Of a DNA stretch of 64,000 nucleotides, positions 47,034 through 60,000 are shown piece after piece. Source of the stretch: Micrasema longulum. Its lineage: Eukaryota > Arthropoda > Insecta > Trichoptera > Brachycentridae. The position numbers and the translations under genes were made by a program. The notes below the pieces were generated by a model. The model did no database searches, had not been told where the DNA came from, and was given only the letters and a program-made list of their open reading frames with translations. Within the stretch, counting starts at the first letter, position 1. Each line of letters begins with the position of its first letter. Location: positions 62,001 to 126,000 of the forward strand of contig JAGVSM010002743.1 of NCBI GenBank assembly GCA_022494885.1, written 5' to 3'.

Positions 47034-50000
47034 ATGCCGTTAAATAATCCAACCGTTGGATTTATTGGGGGTGGAAACATGGCAAAAGCAATCGGGGAAG
47101 TTATAATAAAAAAAGGTAAAATTCTTGAAAGTGGTCATGTGAAAAGTCGGAATAATCGACGTGCGTGCATGAGAAGATGTATGAATGTGAAGGAAGCAAA
47201 GGAAGTGTGCCAGGACAGAGTGGTGTGGCGTTCTATCCTCTCTGCCTACCCCTCCGGGGAAATGGCGTGATGGTTAGTTAGTTAGTTAGTTAAAATTAGT
47301 TCATTTTGTATGAAGTATATAAATTAGTTTGTACGTTACTTTTCTTCCGGTAATTCAGATGAATTTAAACGTAATATTTGTCGAAAATTGACAAATGTCC
47401 ATCTAATATCATTTCTATACTTTATATAAAAGAAAAATAATATTTTCAGGTTTATATAAAGCCTCAGAAATCTGGGTATCAGGACCTCACATTGAAAACC
47501 TCCAATTCTGGAAGAATCTTGGAGCAAATGTTACAACAAAAAATGGTGAAACTGTTGTAAAAGGTGATGTTATTTTTATATCTGTAAAACCGCATCTCCT
47601 GAATGATGCGATTAATGGAATTTTGGAAACCTTACCAGTTGGAGGAAATACTTCAAATAAATTATTTGTCTCAGTTTTAGCCGGAACAAGCATCAAAATA
47701 TTAAAAACGGTAAGTTGCACTATTGTAGAAACTAATATCGATGCTAGAAAGAAAACAATAATTTAATTAGATGGAAATGTAGATGTCTATCACTGGATTT
47801 ACTATGTAAAAAATGTTAGCTTTTGGTGCAAAATTATGTAATACCGTGACAACAAAATAAATTATTTTAATTAAATTACAAATTTAAAAGCTTCAATTAA
47901 ATTAACTTAACAATAGAATCACCATGTAAAGCGCCCTTGAGGTATTTTATTACGAAAATGGCGCTATATAAGTTATCCATAATAATAATAATAATAATAA
48001 TAATTAGACTAGACATGATCTAGAGAAATCTATTACCGAAGTGTGTATGTAGTAGATAAAGAAAGTGTTATTTTTGTTAATAAACCATGATTATTATTAT
48101 AATTATCAACTAGAAGCTAGTATTTATGATTTTGGAAATTTAAATACTAACAGACTCCCCCCTCCCCCCTGCAGAAGTGAGCAACCATTTGTTTTTTTCT
48201 ATATTTTATTTTTTATGATTTTAGTCGTTCTAAAAAAATATTTTAATGTACCAATATGTCTTCTGCTCATACTGATCGTCGTCGTTTTGGATGTGACAGG
48301 GTTTAAAGAACACCCTGTATAATAATAAATAAATACATTATAGAAATAAAGGATGCGTGACCACCAACACTCACTATACATCCTCCAGTCTCTAGATAGT
48401 AAAGTATTCATAGACAAATTACAAGAATTTATTGGAGATATGGTATATTTTATTTATGGTATATTTTATTTATTTTATTGGAGATATGATAGATGGAATT
48501 TATTACATAGTATAAAAAGTGTCAAATAAATAAATAAAAAGAAAGATAAATATAATGTGTTTTTAAGGCTTTGTCAGAGTTCAAAAATGCCCGTGTTATT
48601 CGCACAATGCCAAATACTCCGATGACGCTGGGAGTCGGCGCCACAGTGTACTCTCCTGATGCGTCTGCCAGTGAGGAGGATTGCAAGTTAGTAGAGAATA
48701 TTCTGGGCTGTGCCGGAATCTTCCAAAGGGTCCCTGAGAACCTGATCAGTGCGGTCGGCGGCCTCTCTGGAAGTGGTCCAGCTTTTGTAAGAAACCTTAA
48801 AATTTGTCATTATTTAATATTCAAAACTCATTTTTTTATCATAGTTGCTCTATGTTTAATAATGTTTCCAGATCGCGAAAAATGCAATCATAACACAAAA
48901 AATGTAAGATAATTTTATTTAAAAAAAAAAACATTTGTTAATTTCTCTAAAATTTTATTGTACACGCGGAAACATTGATTGACACAACAGAGTAGATAAG
49001 TGAAAGGTCATTTAATAAGAGTAATTTAATAAATGAACTGTTGCCGACGTAACGCGGCATATGTCAACTTGGCGGCCGTTCCTGGGGCCTTTCAATGTAT
49101 TTAATCAGGAACTTCAGTATGTGTATGCGAGGTACTACCTTTCCAATAAAGACTAAAATTTGTCGCTTTCGGGGGTGGTCATCGCCATACTGAAGAGCAT
49201 ATAGAATAGGATTTATTAAAATATTACTGACTGCCTATAAAATTATTTACTGTGTAAAATTATTCATTATTCTGTTTGAATGTTGATCGCCGCGCGGTCG
49301 GCGGGGAACTGCGGCTGAGTAGCGGGAGGGGGGCGTCCTTATACGTGGCGCGAGAGAGACCGATAGAGCGGGCAAATGTGCTCGCTATCTCTCTCGCCGC
49401 GTGATTGGTCAACCTAGTACCGCCCGCTATTGGCCTAGCACCGCCGCCGCACGGCAAAATGTATTGTATATATAGCCCCGCCGGGCAAATAATAAATCAG
49501 TCAAATCGTCACGCTACTAAGGGCTTTTACTCTCCACCTCGTCTCCCTGCCTCGCTTTAAACCAAACCTCACCGCCACCTGGAATATTCGACCGGCGCTA
49601 CCCCCTGGACTTGGAACTCGGATACTCTATGGATTTGATTTTGGACCCCGGATAATTTGGACCCTTGGCTACTTCCCCGGAACACACCCCGCCGTTCCCG
49701 CCGACGGAGAGATACCGGCCTTACAGCCCGGTTGCCTGCTTCAGGATTGCGGCCGCCAGTGCTACTCACTAGCGACCCCGCAAGGGATCTCTAGGCAGCG
49801 ATACCTCCCCCGGAGCTTATCGTTCGTCGGCCGAGGCCCGCCTACGCCCGGCCACTCTGCTTTGACATCAGCACCTACAGTATACAGTTCTTGTGACTGG
49901 CGCGATTGCTACGGAAGCCAGTGATCCGCCGCATCTGTTACATGAAGATCTTAAAAATAAGGAAATTTCATTTTACATAAGGCTGATATTTGATGTTTTA

Positions 50001-53000
50001 AAAATAATGTCAGTCAAATGTCCACCACGGCATTGTTTAATGTGAGAGATACAGCTTTTATTAGTTCTCTCATTAGATGAGCAAAGTAGCGTAAAAAATT
50101 TGACTACCCTGGCAACACTAACAAAATGTCCATTTTGTTTTCTTTGACAATCTGACACATGGAAAAATAATTAAATATTTAAGTAATGCATTTGCTACTT
50201 ACACATGAAATGTGATCTCATCCTGTTTTTTTAAGATCCCAGCAGTATTTCTACATGTTAAAATAGCACAGCACGGTATAGTTGAATTCAAATCGGGAGT
50301 TGCGTACTTCGGCGCCTACAAAGAAAGAAACTAATGGGTCAAAATGTAAAACTACTCCTTTAAGAGTAGTTTAATTACCTTTTGTTTGATGCGCGTATGC
50401 GGTTTCTGGACTATTCTTAATTGTTTTTTTACATAAATTTCATTAATTAAAAAAAAAATTGTTTCATCAACAATATTTTGAGTTTGTCGATAAGCATTTA
50501 CAGTGCTTATGATCTGACATTGTTGACTAAACCAACTGGGATGCTATTATGAATCTTCTCGCGGGGGTAGATAAGAAAGAAATTTTGATTTTTTTTTTTG
50601 CATTCAACTACACTTTGCTTTATTTATGTAAACACTGATAATTTAACGTTAAATAATTGGCGAAATATGAAATGTCAATTATAAAACTTTTTACAAAACG
50701 TAAAAAATCTAATACAGTTTGCCCAATTCAACCCAAGTGTTTTGGGTAATATTTAAGGTCGCAATAAATGAAAATCTTCATGCTTGTATTTATTTGACGT
50801 TTAATCATCAGTGTGGCCCCATATGAAGCAAAGTGTTATCGCATGCAAAAAAAAAACACAAATTAACTACTCTAAAGCCCCCCCCCCCCCGCAAAAAGAT
50901 TCATAATTTAACCCCTGGTCCAAGTTTTCAGGGGTTACCTAGTAAGTGAAATAATTCAGTCAGACGAATCTCACCCACATCGATCGATCGAAGGTTTCAG
51001 CTCTTTAACTTCACAAGAATCAGTAAATGTTATGAAGCGTGTAGTGGCTATTCGAACCAGCCAATGACAGGTCATAAGCCCTGTGAGTGCCTAGACATCC
51101 TTATTTGCTTCCCTAAAATGTTCTCCATCTCTGTTGCAATGTGCTAAAATAATTTTATTTACTGTAACTTTTTCCTTATTTTTAATATTTGTTTTCCTAA
51201 TTATTAATGACTGATTTTTTCCCAAGGGGCCTGTGACATTATTTTTTTATCTCCTAGGGATCTCCGGAGAAAAATGATTGAGAAAGGCTGTGTCAAAGGA
51301 TTTAGAATGCACTTGTTTCCAATATTTTTTATCGATCAAATGCATTGTAGGTATACCTGATGATTGAAGCATTATCTGATGGTGGAGTTAAGCAAGGTCT
51401 ACCGAGAGCTATGGCCACCCGGTTCGCAGCCCAAACTGTAATGGGAGCTGCACAAATGGTTCTGGAGACGGGGAAACATCCCGGACAGCTCAAGGATGAA
51501 GTGTGTTCTCCAGGAGGCACCACCATATGTGGGATACACGAACTGGAGAAAGGCGGTGTTAGGTAAGAATTCAACCATTATAATATCACCTTTTTCTATT
51601 GCTACTGCTGTTTTCAACCCTGCAGTTTGATCTATAAATAACCTACAAATATTTACAATTTTAATACTGTGTATGTATCAATGACTAAACTCCTTGATTT
51701 TTGTTTGCATTTGATTGTTGACATATCAAGTGTGTTTTCCTCCCATATTTAATGTATGCATCACACATTCTTTCTCATCCTCTAATTTGTCAAACCATAT
51801 CTAGTGGAATCTCTATATTCGTCATTAATCTATTCCCGATTGTCGATATTAAAACTCAATTTTAAAATTAGAAAAATGCTTAAACATCAACATTATTGTA
51901 CTAAATAATAGGTTGGGGAAAAAGTAATTTCGTATTTTGCGCCTTTTTTTTTCAACTAAGTGTATCTCGTTCATTATTGGTCACATTGGATCATACGATT
52001 CAGCGTTGTAAAGGTGTGAGTGTCATACTACAAACGCTTCTTTGACAGTATTCCGCTTGGTCGGTTCAGCCATGAACTATCGTGCATCGAGTATGGAGGT
52101 CTCAAAGAAAGAAATTCGACATATTTTACATTTTTACTAACTGCAAGGGAAAAACGCGTTAAAAGAGTCTAAAAAATTTGCGATGTATACGGGGCCGATA
52201 CTTTTTCGGTTCGTGCTGCACAAAAGTGGTTCGAGCGATTTTGTTCTGGTGTAGTGGAGGTGAATGATGCATTACGCTTTGTCGTCGAAAATGTCGATAA
52301 AATCATGGAAAATATTAAGATAGACCGTCATGTTAGCAGTCGTAGCATTGCCCAGTTGCTGAATATTGATCAATACCGTTTTGAAACAAAAGGCTGGATT
52401 TTAAAAAAGCTCGATATTTGGATGCCACACGAGTTGATGCAAAAAAACCTCATGGATCGAATTTCCATCTGCGAATCGCTGCTGAATCGCAACAAAATCG
52501 ACTCATTTCTGAAGCGGATGGTGACTGGTGATGAAAAGTGAGTCATTTACGACAATGTCAAGCGACAGAGATCGTGGTCGAAAGCCGACAAAGTGGCCCC
52601 GACTGCGGCTAAGCCAGGACTGACGGCCAGGAAGGTGTTGCTGTGTGTTTGGTGGAATTGGCAAGGAATACTATGAGCTGCTCCCCTATGGCTAAACACT
52701 CAATTCTGCCCTCTACTGTGAACAACTCGACCGTTTGAAGCTGGCGATCGAACAGAAGCGGCCAGCATTCGTAAATAGGAGAAGAATCGTGTTTCATTAG
52801 GACAACGCACACATCTTTGATGAGCTCCGGGAGCTCGGATGGGAAATTCTTATGCATCTACCCTATAGTCCGGACCTGGCACCGAGTGACTACCTACTGA
52901 GTGACTATTCCTGTCTATGGCCAACGCGCTTGGTGGTACAAATTTGGCCTCAATAGAGGCCTGTGAAAATTGGTTGTCTGAGTTTTTTGCCAACACTGAC

Positions 53001-53960
53001 AAGGGCTTCTACGAGAGGGGCATTATGAAGTTGGCTTCTCGTTGGCAACAAGTTATCGAACAGAACGGCGCATATTTGACTTAAATCGGATTATTGTAAC
53101 ACTTTTTATAAAGCATTTAAATAACGCGAAAAATGCTAAATTACTTTTCCCCAAACTTATAGACATTGTGTAGATGTGGAAGAGGAGGAAGTTGAATGTT
53201 AAGAACAAAAGTTGCTATCAATAAAAAAAAAAAACAGCCAATAGTAATTCCGATTCTGAGCATGGAGTCGCAGTGCCAGTGTCAGTGGTGGGAGTGGCGA
53301 AGACTATGGATAACACTAACGAATAGGGGAGGGGGGGAATATCTTGTTTTTAAGTGTAAACCTTGTTCATAAATGTTTTAAGTATTTTATTTTTGTTATT
53401 TCTTTATTTTTATTACAAGGTTGAACTATTATTGTTATTATAATATATTATCATAGTGTATATTATAAATGTAACCTTGGAGCAGGTATTTTTATATCTC
53501 GTGAAGCTGCTAAGATTATTTTCTTGCAATTCAACTCAATGTCTAATACTTATTTCGTTTTATTTTGTATTTATTTTTATTTTTTGCCAATAAACGCCGT
53601 GTTTCGGTGCTGAACCCCAAAAACCATAATACAATATCTAGAGATCCATAAGCAAAAACTCAGTGTAGCTATGACACGCACTGGTTTTACGCTTTAGAAA
53701 CATTTGACACACTGGATTTTTACTTATGATTATTTACAGTTTTTTTAATTTGCATTAAGTAGATGAGTCCTAAAAAGGGTCATATCTCAAAATATGACTT
53801 TTGCAAATAACTGCCTTTTTGCTTACGACACTAGTATAGCTCTGCATTGCACTCATATTTAATTTGGTGTATAATTCCACTTTTCTTTTTCAGAGCATCA
53901 TTGATAAATGCCATTCAGGCAGCTGTAGAGAAATCTAATGCAATGGAACAAGTGAAATAA
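47034..53960 (+). CDS. P5cr: Pyrroline-5-carboxylate reductase, five exons, 279 aa
   Basis: P5CR reduces 1-pyrroline-5-carboxylate to proline with NAD(P)H, the last step of proline synthesis. Exons: 47034-47115, 47450-47709, 48568-48786, 51351-51562, 53894-53960. All have GT/AG borders and join in frame (phases 1, 0, 0, 2). The N-terminal Rossmann motif is [13 protein letters not shown] (residues 8-20). Later come [52 protein letters not shown] and the dimerisation signature [21 protein letters not shown]. The product ends [14 protein letters not shown]. Length and all family motifs are normal. Intron 1 has a LINE tail, intron 2 another LINE tail and repeat G, intron 3 a solo LTR and repeat D, intron 4 a mariner. 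Confidence 0.95.
47118..47295 (+). mobile_element. LINE 3' end in P5CR intron 1
   Basis: GGTCATGTGAAAAGTCGGAA through TGTGCCAGGACAGAGTGG to CTCCGGGGAAATGGCGTGA is the end of the LINE ORF also seen at 35450-35570 and 36684-36760. It is followed by TTAG repeats (47273-47293). It begins only a few bases after the exon 1 donor, so exon 1's open frame runs into it, but the conserved protein continues at 47450. Confidence 0.75.
47925..48008 (+). repeat. LINE 3' tail and (AAT)n microsatellite in P5CR intron 2
   Basis: GTAAAGCGCCCTTGAGGTAT, AATGGCGCTATATAAG and then AATAATAAT repeats match the end of the LINE at 56221-56645. Confidence 0.65.
48235..48325 (-). repeat. Repeat G, inverted copy in P5CR intron 2
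   Basis: Contains GGATGTGACAGGGTTTAAAG and ACACCCTGTATAATAATAA, the reverse complement of the 37598 copy. Confidence 0.55.
49039..49942 (+). mobile_element. Solo LTR in P5CR intron 3
   Basis: TGTTGCCG starts and CTGTTACA ends a 904-bp segment, flanked by TGAAC and TGAAG (4 of 5 bases equal). A TATATATAG box (about 49466), AATAAATCAG (about 49490), a CT-rich tract and a GC-rich transcribed part follow the same order as in the LTR at 32435-33187. CCAATAAAGACTA and TTTCGGGGGTGG are shared. The host minus frame 49569-49769 is fortuitous. Confidence 0.75.
50460..50530 (+). repeat. Fragment of repeat D
   Basis: ATTTACAGTGCTTATGATCTGACATTG is a short, worn match to the repeat D core. Confidence 0.4.
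50925..51135 (-). repeat. Dispersed repeat D in P5CR intron 3
   Basis: AAATAATTCAGTCAGACGAA, AGGTTTCAGCTCTTTAACTT, CCAATGACAGGTCATAAGCC and CATCTCTGTTGCAA appear in the family order. It sits about 215 bp upstream of exon 4. A few CGAT repeats at 50980 are local. Confidence 0.6.
51911..53159 (+). mobile_element. Mariner element in P5CR intron 4
   Basis: The ends GGTTGGGGAAAAAGTAATTT and, in reverse complement, GTTTGGGGAAAAGTAATTTA are typical mariner terminal repeats, with TA next to both sides. The size of about 1.25 kb is that of a full mariner. It encodes the decayed transposase listed separately. Confidence 0.85.
52070..53085 (+). pseudogene. Dead mariner transposase (cecropia/mellifera-like)
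   Basis: The frame begins near [18 protein letters not shown]. It has [20 protein letters not shown] and [11 protein letters not shown]. The conserved W after GDEK is TGA (about 52541), and the H before DNA in the second catalytic motif is followed by TAG (about 52798), so both catalytic motifs adjoin stops. [20 protein letters not shown] and [14 protein letters not shown] follow in shifted frames. It is therefore inactive. The subfamily is inferred from these motifs. Confidence 0.8.
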
Positions 53961-54330
53961 ATGTGACTCATGTTTTTCTGGCACAGTGAAATTTGTTTAT
54001 AATTTTCAGTATTTTTTTGTGAATCTCGGCCAGTTCCTAAATCGTATGTACAATTATGATTTGCCTGAATATCGCTAGTTTATTTTAATTTTAAGAAAAC
54101 CTGAAAACTTTGAATCTTTGGCACAAGAAAAAAGGATCTGAAGTCTCAAATTTTATGCAACATCTACATACTGTTTTGATGTCAATTTTTAGAGACATTT
54201 GTTTTATGTTGTGTTGTATTTGTCAAGGAAAAGAAAAAACATCTGCGTTTACATTGAAATAAGAGTGACATATTATGCAGAAGTCATGCTTTATTTATGA
54301 AATGATCTAACTAAGTACTAGGTATATCTT

Positions 54331-54730
54331 AAATTATTATGAAAATAAAACTTTGTTATTAGTCTTACACAATTTTATTATTTTACAAGAACACTACTAT
54401 AGATTGATCATGTTTTCATATCTGTACTTTAGATAACTATCCATTCATATGCTAACACCTTAGATAAGGGGGAAAAAAAACCCCCTGCTCTAAGTTTCAC
54501 TGATTAATTTGTTTATTTTTTGTTTAAATTCTATGACATTGTGAACAATACATATTCTGTGTTTACTATATTAGTTTTATATCACCCGTTGATGGGAAGA
54601 GTGCTCTCCCGAAACTATAGTAGTGTTCTTGTAAAAATAATAAAATTGTGTAACACTAATATAACAAAGTTTTATTTTCATAATAATTTATAATGAAGTG
54701 TAACGAAGTGAATTCCAATTCAATTAAAAA
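54331..54730. mobile_element. Foldback element with hammerhead-like motif in the P5CR 3' flank
   Basis: Arms of about 73 bp (54333-54405, 54617-54693) are inverted repeats. TACTAGGTATATCTT is present directly before (54316-54330) and after (54731-54745) the element, a perfect 15-bp target duplication. Just inside the right arm is a hammerhead-like motif (54588-54628). The size, organisation and TSD length parallel the element at 3814-4284. An AATAAA in the left arm (54344-54349) could serve as P5CR polyadenylation signal. Confidence 0.7.
54588..54628 (+). ncRNA. Hammerhead-like motif, degenerate first box
   Basis: GTTGATGG replaces CTGATGA, followed by a strong helix II (GGGAAGAG-TG-CTCTCCC) and GAAAC. 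ACTATAGT after GA is self-complementary, as expected for a dimer-type helix III. Two core changes make activity unlikely. Confidence 0.4.
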
Positions 54731-54745
54731 TACTAGGTATATCTT

Positions 54746-56215
54746 TCACAAAGTATTGAATCTCTATAGTTACTAATATTGTAGTAGATAGTATTTAAAA
54801 AATAACAGCTATGGTGGAGTGCAAACGTATTTTTCAAAGTTTACATTATGTATAAGTATTCTTGTCTATTATTTTGGAGTTACTAAAAACAGTGCTAAAA
54901 ACATTGTACTGTAACACACAATCACATTTTCACTGCCATTTTTATAATATTTTAATTTTGCGCAGGTTTGCGATTAGGATTGCGTATTTATCATTAGGAT
55001 TGCATGTCAATCACCGTTCGTACTATGTAAAAACTAATCACATGATAAACATGAGTGATTTAGTTGTTAACATTACACTACACATGTTTTAACAAAAACT
55101 TAAGTGTTTTTTAAGAAATTGATGAATTTATCAACATTATACTTTTTGAAGATTTAAATGTTCTCTTGAATTATTGTATGGGTAATCTATGACTTTTTTA
55201 TTTATGCCTTTCAAGTTAATCATCCTATTCATAGTTTTTGCCAAATCATTCATAGTGTTTTCCTTTCAATTAATGAGGAAGTTTAGTGTTTTTTTTTTTT
55301 AATGATTCCATTTGTTAAAAGACATCAAACTAAGCGGAAAAAAATTAGGTAGGTTTGTATTTCCATAATTATTTCCAACTGTATTCAATACCAAGTGATA
55401 TTAAATAATATTTTAAACAAATATAATATATATTGTTGAATGTTAATTATTTAATAAATTAACCAAAAAAAATATTACTTTGTGCCTTTTATTTACTTAA
55501 CTTATTCTCATCTTTCCCATAATATAATGCATGTATTTCCCTGTGAATAAAAATATAATATGGTTGAGAAAAATTAACATTGCTTAATTTTTTATTTATT
55601 TAAAAATTTAAAAACCTGTTAGGGTTATATAAACATATTATAAGGTCAAGTCGTGTTATGTCATCTGGTTAATTTAATAATTGTGTGCTTTTTAATGTTG
55701 ATTTTAAATTTTTCTTCAATATAATTTTTCATTGTAGTGTTAAGGTTCATCGTTAAGTATTTTTGACTGTTGTCGGCATTTTTGGTTACTGTTATGTCAT
55801 TGTCTTGTATGTTTTCCATTGCAATTTTGTGTACAATTTTTTCCGTCTCAATTTTCCTCAACTGTTTATTTATTGAAAAATCAAGACAATTCGTACATAA
55901 ATCTTCAAATTTGATTTGGACTAACCAGTGACCTATTTCATCTTTTACGACATCTCTAAGACTGGATTAACTTTTACTATATTAATCTCCATGAAATATT
56001 CTGTAGCTTATAAACAAAAGAAATATTTTTTTTTGTCAAACAAAATGTCCAGAAACTTTTTTTTTGCAAAATCAATTTAATACTGGGATAAATGTCAGTT
56101 TAAAAATTATCTTGACCAATAAAACACATTAATATCACAACTTACAAATGTATTAAGTATAAAAATAACATATACACATAATTGTAGGTACTGTTTAAGA
56201 TATTTAACCCTTACA
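54746..56215. other. AT-rich intergenic DNA between P5CR and Prp18
   Basis: No gene is recognised. Frames at 54862-55092 (plus) and 55661-55861 (minus) have AT-driven composition and no domain. Confidence 0.35.
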
Positions 56216-56220
56216 GTCGA

Positions 56221-56645
56221 GTGCGACTATATGAAACCTTCATGAAATGGCTCCAAAATACCTATCGGACCTTTGTATTAGGGAAAATACATGTCAAAGA
56301 AAATCTACTCTGGTCAGCATTTGATTCAGGAAGAAGAAAACTTGTCGAAATCCGGCGCTCCCCAAACACTAGATTTGGAGATCGTGCTTTTGCCGCCGCC
56401 GGCCCCTCTGCCTGGAACCAATTGCCTTCAAACTTACGAATCATCGACAGTCCCAGTCAGTTCAGATCCCAACTAAAATCCCACTTCTTTAGACTATCAT
56501 ACCCTCAATTTTAAATATGGAAATATAGTATATCACTTCAGTTTAGTTAGAATGTAAGTTTAGGTATACAATTGTAAAGCGCCCTTGAGGTGATTTTTTA
56601 CAAAAATGACGCTATATAAATCAGCCAAATATTATTATTATGGTT
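56221..56645 (+). pseudogene. LINE C-terminus and 3' tail (CR1/L2-like)
   Basis: The frame 56221-56514 ends with TRFGDRAFAAAGPSAWNQLP, then NLRIIDSPSQFRSQLKSHFF, which is the typical end of CR1/L2-like LINE ORFs. It is followed by the tail AAAGCGCCCTTGAGGTGATT and ATTATTATTAT repeats, which define the tail family seen at 1628, 17352, 17797 and 47930. The rest of the LINE is missing (5' truncation). Confidence 0.85.
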
Positions 56646-57013
56646 AAAGTGGACACTGTCACGAAACACTATCCCCACTGCTCCGGTATTTAGTAAATAT
56701 GGTTGCGTTTACTATATTTTAGACCCCAAAGATAGTATATGGTGTGCCACATGAATTAAGCAGTGGAATTAATGGCGAATTTTTAGTATAAAATTGGTTC
56801 ATAAAATAAAAGAAATCCTTTCTTTGAAGGGTTAAGACTCCTATACATGTGTGAGAGGAAGATCTTGAAGTTTTAGACACAATTCCAGAAGGAAAAAAAA
56901 TTACAGAGTTTTAAGTCAATCGGTGTCAAATGCAAACTTTCACAATGTTTCACATTAGTTTCACAATGTTTCACATTAGTTTCACACAGTTGAAATAAGG
57001 ATAAGTATTGTGT

Positions 57014-60000
57014 TCATGAAGGTAGCGGTGTATATTCAACACATCTTGAGGGATCTGTAGGGAAATACTCCTGGCACTTGGTCATGAGCCTCTTAAGGGC
57101 CTGGATGTATTTTCTTTGGGTTTCGTCGTTCATGACGTGCGCCACATTCTTGGAGAAAATTTTTTCTCTTCCTGTTCTTGCGTGGATACCCACCATAGTT
57201 ACGCCAATAGGCCACGGTGCGTTACCAATCGCCATTTGTAAGTATGCGTCACTAGCCTATACAAAAAAAATAAAAACAATAATATTAATAGAATGAGTTT
57301 GGTATATTTTTTTTATTGATTCAGTAATTTAAAAACAATTACAAATATTTTCCCTAGCGTATCTCTTGGTTACTTAAAAGGGAATATTATTATTATATTA
57401 TTTTGCACCACAACAGGCCAGGAGGTCCAATTACATCACAGAACACCCAGGCTTGTGAAAAATCAGATTTAATTTTGGTGTTCTCAACGAGAATCGAACC
57501 TGGAACCTTCCGTGTTAGTCAAGCGTCTTGACCACTACACCACAAAGACCACCATGTAATAGATATTGGTAGAGAGATTTTTAAGTCAACTAAAACATTG
57601 TCAAATTTGTCTTCATTTACATATCGTACCTAAGCGATAATACTGGCAAAATACCAAAATTGTTGTTTTTTAGTTAAGTATGGAGGAACTTCCCTGATAT
57701 ATATCATTTAAACATATACATATATCATTTAAATGTGTTGAATTCTTTCGGAAATGTAAAAACATTAAGATCAGCAATGGAGTATTGCATTTATCTGTTG
57801 AATACAAATTAAATTTACATAATCTTACCATAATATAATTTCTATTGAGTAGATGTCTCGTGATTTCACATAAGCTGTCACTGATATCTTCAGGAAGTGA
57901 TTTGTTCCTCAGTTTCCGCAGGAGCGGCTTCAGGTAAACTTGTGTCTGTGTAAATGTGGCTCTAGTCATCTTGTGTCTTGTGGCCATTTTCTCAACACCG
58001 CTAGCTGAATTCAACTGGGTACCCCAGAGCTTAAGAAGAAACTGAAACAGTAATAGAATATTTCTTCAAAATAAATATAACTATTATAACAATATAAATA
58101 TAAAACAACTTTGTTTTTAACCACTTATTATTTTTTTCTTCCGACAGGTTTCAAAGCTACACAAGCTTCTTTATCAAGGTATACATAACTAATGAATTCT
58201 AATTAAACTTCTTAGATTTTCACGGCCGTTAAGATGCACAATAAGTTTTTCTGGGTTATTATGCCGTGTGTCGTTCGTACTCTCTACCGACGTTCGGATC
58301 GCGTTACAGCGTCCATCATCAGGGTTGATGTTATTTGTGTATGAATATGTGTTACGTTAGGTACTTAGAATTTTTACCGTGTCGTAGTCGTTTTTGTGTG
58401 ATGTTATGTATTTGGGACTTGTACCGTGTCGTAGTCGTTTAGATTAATGTGTACCATTATGTACTTAGGATCTATACCGTATCACAAATCTGTGTTACAT
58501 TGCAATCTTTATGCGATTTCTTTATGACTGGGTACCAGGATGTTTTTAATCGCATCCCATCATCTCTGTTTATGTTGTCGGGATGTTTGTAAATCTCAAT
58601 TGCTTCTTTTACTAGTCGTGTTTGGTCGTGAATGAAGTCATGAATTCTATCCTATTTTAATTTTAGTCATTACTAAATATTACATTAATACATTGGATCT
58701 AATAAGTCAAGTCTTTTTGTCATGTTGTTTCTTTAAAGGTGGGAATTGTGAAGTGAGATGGATACGACCTTTAAAATTAGACCGGAGTGGACTAAAGGAA
58801 CAGAATAATAAGGAATATTGTTTATTTGTTTTTTTTCCTTTTGTTGTTTTATATTTACTTTATTATAATGAATAATCACAGAATTAGGGCTTCAAACATA
58901 AATTTTATAACTACATATTATATTTTAGATTTTATGTGGTCAAAATTCTAATATCCAAAAAAAAAGGTTTAAATTATGTTGTCAGATAAAGTATGTGTGC
59001 TCTCACTTAATGTAAAAAATATGTCACATTATATTTTTTACATCCATATTTGTACCTCAGAGGCAGAGGGATGTAAATCCGAACGTCAAATGTTAAACCA
59101 AAGCCTAAAGAATCTACTTTCTCCAAGTGATTTCTAATAATTAATAGCATTCATTTGTATTTTCAGTATCTTAATACATTGTTTCTTTCATTATAAGACT
59201 TACATTTCTTCAAAATTGATGAACATGATCATAAACTGGATACGGAAATCGAAATGTCATTTCATCAAATTCTGGATTTGCATCCGTCTGCCTCTGAGGT
59301 ATTCTTCTTCTTTTCTTCTTCAGCCTTCTGTTCTCCACTGCTGGATATAGGCCTCTTCCATATTCTTCTATTTTTCTCGGTCGGTTGCTACTTGAAGCCA
59401 ATTTTTACCCCCTACAGGAGCTATGTCGTCGGACCATCTTTTTTGAGGTCTTCCAACGCCTCGCTTATTCTCCAAAGGTCTCCATCTTAAAATTTTAGGG
59501 CTCCATCTTGTGGGGTCTTGTCTCGCAACATGTCCTGCCCATTGCCACCTCAGTCCTGCTACGCAATCTATAATATCCGTTATTCTGGTTCTGTTCCTAA
59601 TTTCTTATTTTATCTCTTAGGCTTATACCAAGCATGGATCTTTCCATGGATCCATTAAGGGATCCATTAAGGGCCATGGTTTCTAATGCATATGTTGTCA
59701 CTGGCAGTACACATGATTCGTAAGTTTTCCTTTTCAGACAAATCGGAATCTCTTTATTTTCAAGTATGTGCCTAAGTTTTCCAAAAGTTGCCCAACTCAT
59801 TCCTATTCGTCTTGGCAGTTTCGCCGTTTGGTTTTCTGTGCCAGTTTTGTCTTATGTCCAAGCTTTATGTATTCATCTACCATTTCGAGGTTTTTATTGT
59901 TAACAGTGATAATCTTGTTTTCTGGACTAAAAATTTTTGTTTTTGTAATGAGATTGGAGTTTTGCAAGTTAGTCAGACGATATGATAATGAGATAGCAAG

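Noticed and set aside
49260..49769. Minus-strand ORFs rich in arginine, glycine and proline
   Set aside because: They lie antisense in the GC-rich half of a solo LTR and reflect base composition.
51329..51617. Minus-strand ORFs opposite P5CR exon 4
   Set aside because: They are shadows of the conserved exon on the plus strand.
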